64,000 bases of DNA from Pseudonocardia sp. ICBG1293 (GTDB lineage: Bacteria > Actinomycetota > Actinomycetes > Mycobacteriales > Pseudonocardiaceae): contig NZ_JAHLEL010000051.1 of assembly GCF_020131355.1 (NCBI RefSeq), positions 124,001-188,000 of the forward strand, read 5' to 3'. This document shows, in pieces, positions 58,268 through 64,000 of this stretch. The translations under genes were made by a program, and so were the position numbers. The notes beneath the pieces were generated by a model, which was given only the letters and a program-made list of their open reading frames with translations, was not told the DNA's origin and did no database searches. Every line of letters starts with the position of its first letter. Position 1 is the stretch's first letter.

Positions 58268-58290
58268 TTAGTTGTGCATCGCAACGATAA
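58268..58290. promoter_or_regulatory. Palindromic operator before the Ig-repeat/YceI operon
   Basis: TTA-GTTGTG-CAT-CGCAAC-GA-TAA: 6-bp arms with one mismatch around a CAT centre, extended by TTA/TAA. It looks like a MarR-type site; no MarR gene is next to it. Confidence 0.55.
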
Positions 58291-58375
58291 CCCTCCCGGG
58301 TGGACCCCGTGTCACCCCCACCGGTGCCGTCGGCCGTGGATCGTGTCGCCGTGCACGCGGGGGCTTGCGTCACGT

Positions 58376-58405
58376 GTAACCGGTGGTAACGTTACCGGTG
58401 GTTAC
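58376..58405. promoter_or_regulatory. 30-bp palindromic operator before the diiron oxygenase operon
   Basis: Inner perfect palindrome GGTAACGTTACC (58385-58396) with outer arms GTAACC (58376) and GGTTAC (58400) symmetric about the same centre, separated by GGT on both sides. Typical of TetR-family sites; the regulator is not in the window. It ends 32 bp before the AurF-like ATG. Confidence 0.75.
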
Positions 58406-58437
58406 AGCAATGACGTCGTTGTCTGCGAGGAGTCGAC

Positions 58438-59382
58438 ATGACCGCCACCGTTCCGGAGCACGGGCTCGAGGCCGGGAACGACCGGCGCCCGGCGGACCAG
58501 CACGCCGCCGACCGTCACGACACCGCCGAGCGTCTGCTGCGCTCGTCCGCGGAGATGTCCTTCGACCCGGCGACCCAGGTCGACTGGGACACCCCGCTGG
58601 ACCGCGACCTCCACGGCATGAGCCCGGAGTGGAGCAGCCTGTTCGGCACCGCCTACTGGGCGGAGCTGACCGAGGAGCAGCGCAAGGAGCTGACCCGCCA
58701 CGAGTCCGCATCGGTCGCCTCGACCGGCATCTGGTTCGAGATGATCCTGCAGCAGCTGATCCTGCGGGACTTCTACGCCAAGGACCCGACCGACCCGGCC
58801 TTCCAGTGGGCACTGACCGAGATCGCCGACGAGTGCCGCCACTCGATCATGTTCGCCCGCGGCTCGGCCAAGCTCGGCGCCCCGGCCTACATCCCGAAGA
58901 AGCGCGTCGTCGCGCTGGGGCGGCTCTGTGCTGCCGTCTACTCCGGGGAAGCCGCCTACGCTTCCATCCTCGTCGCCGAGGAGGTTCTCGACGTGATGCA
59001 GCGGGACTGGATGCGCGACGAGCGCGTCGTCCCGTTCGTGCGGACGATCAACAACATCCACGTGGTCGAGGAGTCGCGGCACATGAAGTTCGCCCGCGAG
59101 GAGACGCGTGACCGTCTCCGCGGGGCGGGCCCGGTGCGCCGCCGGGTCCAGGCGCTGTTCGTGGCGCTGGCCGCCTACGAGATCGTCACCGCGATGTGGA
59201 ACGAGGAGCTGTACGAGAACGCGGGCCTCGACCGCAGGCGCGCGCTGCACGAGGCGCGCAACAACGAGCACCACAAGGCGATGCTGCGGTCCTCCTGCGC
59301 CGGGCTGATGGAGTTCCTGTCCTCCTGCGGCCTGCTCACGAAGCCTGCGCTGTACTTCTACCGCCGCGCGAACCTGATCTGA
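58438..59382 (+). CDS. AurF-type diiron oxygenase
   Basis: 314 residues, ferritin-like four-helix fold of the p-aminobenzoate N-oxygenase family. Diiron ligands are expected in LTRHESASVASTGIWFEMIL, TEIADECRHSIMFARGSAKL (E, H), ILVAEEVLDVMQRDW, and NIHVVEESRHMKFAREETRD (EExxH). It would oxidise an amine or other substrate with O2, needing electrons from the ferredoxin-reductase encoded 13 nt downstream. GAGGAG precedes the ATG. Substrate unknown; the repressible promoter suggests a stress or specialised-metabolite role. Confidence 0.87.
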   Translation: MTATVPEHGLEAGNDRRPADQHAADRHDTAERLLRSSAEMSFDPATQVDWDTPLDRDLHGMSPEWSSLFGTAYWAELTEEQRKELTRHESASVASTGIWFEMILQQLILRDFYAKDPTDPAFQWALTEIADECRHSIMFARGSAKLGAPAYIPKKRVVALGRLCAAVYSGEAAYASILVAEEVLDVMQRDWMRDERVVPFVRTINNIHVVEESRHMKFAREETRDRLRGAGPVRRRVQALFVALAAYEIVTAMWNEELYENAGLDRRRALHEARNNEHHKAMLRSSCAGLMEFLSSCGLLTKPALYFYRRANLI

Positions 59383-59395
59383 CCCGGAGCCGGCC

Positions 59396-60895
59396 GTGCC
59401 CTTCGCGATCACCCAGACCTGCTGCACCGACGCGTCCTGCGTCGCGGCCTGCCCGGTCAACTGCATCCACCCGACGCCCGGTGAGGCGGACTTCGCCACG
59501 ACCGACATGCTCTACATCGACCCGCGGGCGTGCATCGACTGCGGGGCGTGTGCCGACGCCTGCCCGGTCGACGCGATCTTCCCGGTGGAGAGGCTGAGTG
59601 CCTCGCTCGCCGGGTACGCCGAGGTCAACGCGGACTACTACGAGGGCAGGCCGGTCGCCGGGAAGCTGGAGGGCGACTCCCCGCTGTTCCACGAGTGGTA
59701 CCCGCTGTCGTTCACGCGGTCGCTGCCCGCGGACATGGCGCCGCTCGACGTCGCCGTCGTCGGGACCGGGCCCGCGGGGATGTACGCCGCGCAGGACCTG
59801 CTGCTGCACACCTCGTCGACGGTCACGCTCTACGACCGGCTCGACGTCGCGGGCGGGCTGGTCCGGTTCGGGGTAGCGCCCGACCACCCGTCGACGAAGG
59901 GGGTCGGGGAGTCCTTCGCCCGGTTCCACGCGCACCCGCGGGTGCGGATGCGGCTGGGCACCGAGATCGGCCGCGACGTGTCGGTCGAGGAGCTGGCCGC
60001 CCGGCACGACGCCGTGGTCTGGGCCGTCGGCGCGCCCGCGCCGCGGGACCTGGGCCTGCCGGGGGAGGGGTTGCCCGGCAGCATCGCCGCCGACACCGTC
60101 GTGGGTTGGTACAACGGCCATCCCGACGTGCCGCGCGACGCCGTCGACACGTCGGTGGAGCGGGTCGTCGTGGTCGGTACCGGCAACGTCGCGATCGACG
60201 TCGCCCGGGTGCTCACCGCCCCGGCCGCCGACCTGGAGGGCACGCCGATCGACCCCGCCGCGCTCGCGGCGCTGCGTGCCGGTGCGGTCACCGACGTCGT
60301 GCTGCTCGCCCGTCGCGGCCCGGAGGCGGTCGCCGCGACCGCCCCGGAGCTGCGCGAGCTCCTCGGTCGCAGCACGGTCGAGGTGGTCGTGGACGACCAC
60401 GACCCGCGGATCGCCGAGTCCCTCGACGGTCCCGCCGCGTCCCCGGCGCACGCGCTGCTCCGCGGCGCCCGCCGGGAGAAGATCGACTGGTCGGTGCCCG
60501 CCGAGCGGCCGCGGGTGGTGTTCCGGTTCCACTCGGCGCCCGAGGGCGTCGACGGCAGCACCCGGGCCGAGGGGGTGCACACCGCCGACGGCACGCTGAT
60601 CGCGGCCGGTCTGGTCGTGCGTGCGGTCGGGCACCGCGGCCGCCCGGTCGCCGGTCTGCCCTTCGACGACGAGCGCGGCGTCGTCCCGCACGACGCCGGG
60701 CGGGTCGAGGGCCGTCCCGGCCACTACGTCGTCGGCTGGATCAAGCGCGGCCCGTCCGGCGGGATCGGGACGAACCGCACCTGCGCGGCCGAGACGGTCG
60801 GATCCCTGCTCGACGACGCCGTCGCCGGTCGGCTCCCGTCGCGCCGACCGCGTTCGCGCCTGGGCACGCTCACCCGGCGCCTCCGCCGGGGCTGA
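59396..60895 (+). CDS. Ferredoxin-ferredoxin:NADP+ reductase fusion (FprB-like)
   Basis: 499 residues. The N-terminal ferredoxin carries two cluster motifs, CTDASCVAACPVNCI and CIDCGACADACPVDAIFPVE. The rest is an adrenodoxin-reductase-like flavoprotein: VAVVGTGPAGMYAAQDLLLH (FAD), GVAPDHPSTKGVGESFARFH, VVVVGTGNVAIDVARVLTAP (NADP) and VVGWIKRGPSGGIGTNRTCA. It passes electrons from NADPH through the fused ferredoxin, presumably to the AurF-type enzyme in the same operon. GTG with GGAG 6 nt upstream, 13 nt after the oxygenase stop. Basic C-terminal tail (TRRLRRG). Confidence 0.92.
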   Translation: MPFAITQTCCTDASCVAACPVNCIHPTPGEADFATTDMLYIDPRACIDCGACADACPVDAIFPVERLSASLAGYAEVNADYYEGRPVAGKLEGDSPLFHEWYPLSFTRSLPADMAPLDVAVVGTGPAGMYAAQDLLLHTSSTVTLYDRLDVAGGLVRFGVAPDHPSTKGVGESFARFHAHPRVRMRLGTEIGRDVSVEELAARHDAVVWAVGAPAPRDLGLPGEGLPGSIAADTVVGWYNGHPDVPRDAVDTSVERVVVVGTGNVAIDVARVLTAPAADLEGTPIDPAALAALRAGAVTDVVLLARRGPEAVAATAPELRELLGRSTVEVVVDDHDPRIAESLDGPAASPAHALLRGARREKIDWSVPAERPRVVFRFHSAPEGVDGSTRAEGVHTADGTLIAAGLVVRAVGHRGRPVAGLPFDDERGVVPHDAGRVEGRPGHYVVGWIKRGPSGGIGTNRTCAAETVGSLLDDAVAGRLPSRRPRSRLGTLTRRLRRG

Positions 60896-60908
60896 CCCCC
60901 CACCTCGC

Positions 60909-60970
60909 CGTCGATCAGTACCTCAGCGCCGTCCAGGCGCCGGACGACGACGCTCGGGTACTGATCGACA
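60909..60970 (+). repeat. 62-nt palindromic structured repeat, copy 2
   Basis: Arms GTCGATCAGTACC/GGTACTGATCGAC around a centre that holds hairpin GCGCC-GTCCA-GGCGC. Same length and layout as the element at 14849-14910 (opposite orientation). Here it lies between convergent genes, 13 nt after the reductase stop, where it could terminate transcription. Confidence 0.8.
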
Positions 60971-61018
60971 AGCCGGGTGGGCGCGGGCTGCCGGGCGGCC
61001 GGGGGCGGCCGTCCCGGG

Positions 61019-61831
61019 TCAGCGGCTCAGGTCCAGCAGGGACAGGGCGCCGCGCAGCACGTCGTCGATCCGGGCGAGCGGGACGGTGCGCCGCCACCCG
61101 TCGAGCCGGCCGCGCACCACGATCCGGTCGGGGGCGAGGTCGAGGCCGTGCAGCCGCAGCGCCGCGGGCAGCCCGGGCAGCTCGACCCGGCCCGAGCGGA
61201 CGGCGGCCAGCGGGCTGCGGTCGACCATCGCCCGCACGGAGCGACGGGTGTCGGCCGAGCGCGGCGGGCCCATCCACCGCCCGGCGAGGGTCAGCCCACT
61301 GACCTTCCAGGACAGGGTGTGCCCGTCCACCGACACCGCGAGGTCGGCGGCCCCGAGCGCGGGACGGCGACGGAGCCGGGCCCGGGCCACGCCATCGGGG
61401 TCGACACCCACCTCGACCTGGGGGACGTGCTCCCGCAGCCGCCCGGCGACCCACGCCGGGTCGAGCTCGGCCTCGATCTCCACCGGGCCGGACACCAGCT
61501 CCGGGGCGAGGCCGGCGCGCAGCCGCACGTCGGCGGCGGTCACGCTGAGCCCGCGCAGCGCCAGACCGGGCCGCACGACCTCGCGCGCGGCCAGGGTGAC
61601 CCGGTCGAACCGTCCCGTCGTCAGTGCCCGGACCCCGAGCCCGGACGACGCGACGGCGGTCGGCACCAGCCGGACCTCCGCTCCGCGGGACCGCAGCGTC
61701 GTCGGTCGTCCGACGTAGCGCAGCCGTGCCGCCTCCAGCAGCGCGCGCAGGAGCAGTGCCGACCCCGGCGCGGTGCCCGCGTCCAGCAGGGCCGTCGTCG
61801 CCCGGGCCCCGGCCGGCGTCTCGACTGCCAT
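61019..61831 (-). CDS. LmeA-like (DUF2993) protein
   Basis: 270 residues. DUF2993-like features: LRGLSVTAADVRLRAGLAPE, SGPVEIEAELDPAWVAGRLR, ADLAVSVDGHTLSWKVSGLT and a C-terminal LPGLPAALRLHGLDLAPDRI-VVRGRLDGWRRTVPL. Mycobacterial LmeA is a cell-envelope phospholipid-binding protein affecting lipomannan elongation. No signal peptide is evident from the ATG at 61831 and no SD is clear, so the start could be wrong or this branch cytosolic. Confidence 0.7.
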   Translation of the reverse strand: MAVETPAGARATTALLDAGTAPGSALLLRALLEAARLRYVGRPTTLRSRGAEVRLVPTAVASSGLGVRALTTGRFDRVTLAAREVVRPGLALRGLSVTAADVRLRAGLAPELVSGPVEIEAELDPAWVAGRLREHVPQVEVGVDPDGVARARLRRRPALGAADLAVSVDGHTLSWKVSGLTLAGRWMGPPRSADTRRSVRAMVDRSPLAAVRSGRVELPGLPAALRLHGLDLAPDRIVVRGRLDGWRRTVPLARIDDVLRGALSLLDLSR

Positions 61832-62226
61832 GACGCTGCGGGCTCCCTCGGACGGTGGGCACGGACGGGTCGAGCGTCGCAGGCCCGGCGGCGTCCCGCC
61901 CGTCGCGGGCCGGGGTGTGCGACGACCCGCACGGCGGCGTCGGCCGGTGGCGCGACGGCGGTCGCCCGGGCCCGGTGCACCGGCGCCGCCACCGTCCACG
62001 GCGGCCCGGCGGTGCCCGGTCCCGCGCCGTCGGGCGCACCGGACCGGGGCGCCAGGCGCGTCTCCTCCGTCGTTGTCCCGCAAGGCCATCCGGGTGAGGG
62101 ACCTGGCCGGACCGGACGCGCCGTCACCGCCGGGAGGGCCTCGTCGGGGCGTTGACACCACCCCGGCCGGGTGATCGGGGGCCCGCGGTATGGACAAGTG
62201 CACCGGTGCTGACGGCACCGTCTGTC
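61832..62226. other. 395-bp intergenic region without a recognisable gene
   Basis: Divergent gap between the LmeA-like and kinase genes. Minus- and plus-strand frames are only Arg/Gly/Pro-rich. TTGACA at 62152-62157 is a possible -35 for the kinase gene; no clear -10. Nothing else is seen. Confidence 0.5.
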
Positions 62227-63048
62227 ATGACAGTGATGCGTTCTCCGGTCCCGGAGACCGATGTGATCGCCGGGCGCTACATCCTCGCGACCCACATCGG
62301 CATCGGGTCGACCGCGACGGTCTACCGGGCGTGGGACCCGCACGAGGACCGCGCGGTCGCCGTCAAGCTGTTCCTCGACCGCTGCGACACCGGCGGGGTG
62401 GACCGGCAGTGCCGTGAGCTGCGGGCCATGGCCCACCTGGACCACCGGAACCTGGTGCGGCTGCTGGGCGTGGACCGTGGTCGTCCGTTCCTGGTGTGCG
62501 AGCTCGTCGAGGGGGAGACCCTGGCCGCACGGCTGGCCCGCGGAGCGCTGTCCGCCGCACAGGTCGCCGGGATCGGCGCCGACATCGCGTCCGGGCTCGC
62601 GCATCTGCACGCCCGTGGGGTGGTGCACCGCGACGTCAAGCCCGCCAACATCCTGCTCTGCGCCGAGACCGGCCGGGCGCGTCTCACCGACTTCGGCATC
62701 GCCCGCGTGCTGGCCCACTCGGTGCTGACCCGGACCGACGCGGTCCTCGGCACCGCGGCCTACCTCGCTCCCGAGCAGGTCGCCGGCGAGGCCGTCACCC
62801 CCGCCGCCGACGTCTACGCACTGGGCCTGGTGCTGATCGAGGCGCTCACCGGGGAGCGGGAGTACCCGGGCACCACCGTGGAGTCCGCCGTCGCCCGGCT
62901 GCACCGGTCCCCGCGTGTCCCGGACGGACTGCCGGTCCGGTTGCGCCGCATGCTGTCCGGCATGACCTCCCGGCAGCCGGGCGGGCGGGCGACCGCGGCC
63001 GGGTCCGCGGACCGCCTCGGGGCCCACCGCCCCGGAACCCACCGGTGA
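62227..63048 (+). CDS. Soluble serine/threonine protein kinase
   Basis: 273 residues, Hanks-type kinase without transmembrane or sensor domain. Gly-loop HIGIGSTATVYRAWDPHEDR, VAIK Lys in AVAVKLFLDRCDT, catalytic loop VVHRDVKPANILLCAETGRA, DFG in LTDFGIARVLAHSVLTRTDA, and APE in GTAAYLAPEQVAGEAVTPAA-DVYALG. The C-lobe is short and ends in a basic tail (GSADRLGAHRPGTHR). It would phosphorylate cytosolic targets; none is suggested by neighbours. ATG at 62227; an in-frame start 75 nt upstream lacks family support. Confidence 0.88.
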   Translation: MTVMRSPVPETDVIAGRYILATHIGIGSTATVYRAWDPHEDRAVAVKLFLDRCDTGGVDRQCRELRAMAHLDHRNLVRLLGVDRGRPFLVCELVEGETLAARLARGALSAAQVAGIGADIASGLAHLHARGVVHRDVKPANILLCAETGRARLTDFGIARVLAHSVLTRTDAVLGTAAYLAPEQVAGEAVTPAADVYALGLVLIEALTGEREYPGTTVESAVARLHRSPRVPDGLPVRLRRMLSGMTSRQPGGRATAAGSADRLGAHRPGTHR

Positions 63049-63199
63049 CGGGCGCGGGGCCGGCCCACGCCCGCGGCCCCGTCCGCCGCCACGCCGCGGG
63101 GGACGGCCCGTCCGGGGGCACGGGCGACGCCGGCCCGTGCGCGCGGCGGCCGCCGCGGCACCGATGGTGGACCGCGCCGGTGTCCGACAGGCTGCACGG

Positions 63200-64000
63200 A
63201 TGCAGGGAGAACTGGCGTTCATCGGGGTCCCGACCAGCGCGGGCGCCCACCACGCGGGCCAGGACCGGGCGCCGGCGGTGTTGCGGGAGCGTGGCCTGCT
63301 GAGCCGGCTGCGCTCCGCCGGGGTGCCGGTCACCGACTCCGGTGACGTGGCGGGCGAGGTGTGGTCGCCGGACGCCGTCGGCGCGGCGGCACGCAACATC
63401 GCCGCGGTGGTGCGGGTGGCCCGCCGGGTGGCCGACGCCGTCGAGCGGGAGAGCCGGGCGGGCCGGGTGCCGCTGGTGGTGGGCGGGGACTGCACGATCA
63501 CCCCGGGTGTCGTGGCGGGCCTGCAACGGGTCAACGACGACGTCCGGCTGGCCTACGTCGACGGGGACGCCGACCTGTCGTCGCCGGAACGGACCCGCAG
63601 CGGGGTGCTGGACGCGACCGGGGTCGCGCACCTGCTCGGGATCGCCGACACCGAGCTGGCCCGGATCGGTGCGCGGCATCCGCTGCTCGCTGCGCACCAG
63701 CTGACGCTGCTCGGCTACGACGCCACCGACCGCGACAGCTACGACGCCGCCGCCCTCGCCGCCCGTCCGGAGCTGGTCCACGCCGACGACCGTCGGCTGC
63801 GCGAGGATCCCGACGGGTGCACGGCCCGGGCGCTGGCGGCCCTGCGGGACCGGGGCGGTCGGGACGCCGCGGTGGTGGTGCACTTCGACATCGACGCCGT
63901 CGACTCGCGCGACCTCCCCCTGGCGAACTTCCCGCACTACGGGACCGGCGTGCCGGCGGAGACCGCCCGACGGGTGCTGCGGGGTCTGCTGGCCGCGCCG
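63200..64000 (+). CDS. Arginase/agmatinase-fold protein with altered metal ligands, cut by the window edge
   Basis: 267 codons visible, open to the end. Ureohydrolase fold: ELAFIGVPTSAGAHHAGQDR, RAPAVLRERGLLSRLRSAGV, VPLVVGGDCTITPGVVAGLQ, LAYVDGDADLSSPERTRSGV and VVVHFDIDAVDSRDLPLANF. In true arginases the manganese ligands are GGDH, DAHAD and DxDxxD; here GGDC and DGDAD replace His by Cys and Gly, while DIDAVD is kept. The C-terminus with the last part of the fold is missing. Either one metal site is lost or the enzyme has another activity. Confidence 0.8.
   Translation, partial: MQGELAFIGVPTSAGAHHAGQDRAPAVLRERGLLSRLRSAGVPVTDSGDVAGEVWSPDAVGAAARNIAAVVRVARRVADAVERESRAGRVPLVVGGDCTITPGVVAGLQRVNDDVRLAYVDGDADLSSPERTRSGVLDATGVAHLLGIADTELARIGARHPLLAAHQLTLLGYDATDRDSYDAAALAARPELVHADDRRLREDPDGCTARALAALRDRGGRDAAVVVHFDIDAVDSRDLPLANFPHYGTGVPAETARRVLRGLLAAP

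Noticed and set aside
60909-60970. The structured repeat as part of a small protein gene (VDQY...RVLID)
   Set aside because: No start codon or ribosome-binding site precedes either copy, and the palindromic arms with inner-stem covariation are better explained by structure; still listed as something to test.

Overview
The window looks like chromosomal DNA of a high-GC actinobacterium, most likely of the Pseudonocardia/Pseudonocardiales type. This is inferred from the very high GC, the frequent GTG starts, the many genes whose start codon lies 6-8 nt after a TANNNT hexamer (leaderless promoters), and the gene set: FadD2-like ligase, OmpR/histidine kinase pair, FprB-like ferredoxin reductase, ArnT-like/GT2-GtrA pair, LmeA-like protein and SpeG. 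Genes are dense, operons often overlap by 4 nt (GTGA/ATGA), and convergent neighbours often overlap at their 3' ends. No rRNA, CRISPR array or prophage is seen.

Layout. 1-6.3 kb: aromatic catabolism: an alpha/beta hydrolase (cut by the edge), an RraA-type CHA aldolase and a PIG-L-type 4-oxalomesaconate hydratase on the minus strand; an MFS remnant, an MHS transporter, a decayed ThDP enzyme and a zinc-type dehydrogenase on the plus strand. 6.4-11.1 kb: tRNA-Lys(CTT), tRNA-His(GTG), orn, a HerA-like ATPase and two PH-domain membrane proteins. 11.2-14.7 kb: ArnT-like GT39 plus a frameshifted GT2-GtrA. 15-20 kb: GNAT, HAD, sucrase/ferredoxin-like protein, an intact IS5-type element next to a 121-bp MITE, and an acyl-CoA ligase. 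20-28 kb: speG, MerR, a two-component system, siderophore-interacting protein, TetR/menC, a PPOX protein and a renalase-like flavoprotein. 28-37 kb: FAD-linked oxidase, CHAD, PHP, cupin, secreted GH16, PfkB kinase, CobW GTPase. 37-42 kb: Rsm22, idi, geranylgeranyl reductase, DHA2 exporter.

41.8-49.9 kb is a MarR-controlled cluster resembling the CoA-dependent p-hydroxycinnamate (cou/phd) systems: MHS transporter, MarR, CoA ligase, enoyl-CoA hydratase, acetoacetyl-CoA-synthetase-like ligase, 3-hydroxyacyl-CoA dehydrogenase (frameshifted at a C-run) and amidohydrolase. Three CAAGNNNCTTG palindromes flank the MarR gene and are probably its operators.

50.2-56.5 kb is the most interesting part. 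A short leader peptide of the HVDL...SALC type associated with sulfur genes precedes five plus-strand genes: a small secreted protein, an exported SBP56/methanethiol-oxidase-like protein, a polytopic protein with a CopD-like segment and a large external domain, a YeeE/YedE sulfur transporter and a small secreted His-rich protein. I read this as a candidate extracytoplasmic C1-sulfur oxidation and sulfur-recovery operon with a copper-handling component; this is inference.

56.6-64 kb: YceI and carboxypeptidase-regulatory-like proteins, an AurF-type diiron oxygenase with its FprB-like reductase behind a large palindromic operator, an LmeA-like protein, a soluble Ser/Thr kinase and an arginase-fold protein with altered metal ligands (cut by the edge). 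A 62-bp structured repeat with apparent stem covariation occurs twice (14849-14910 and 60909-60970). Three otherwise full-length genes carry single frameshifts, two of them explained by one missing C in a short C-run, so assembly error should be excluded before they are called pseudogenes.
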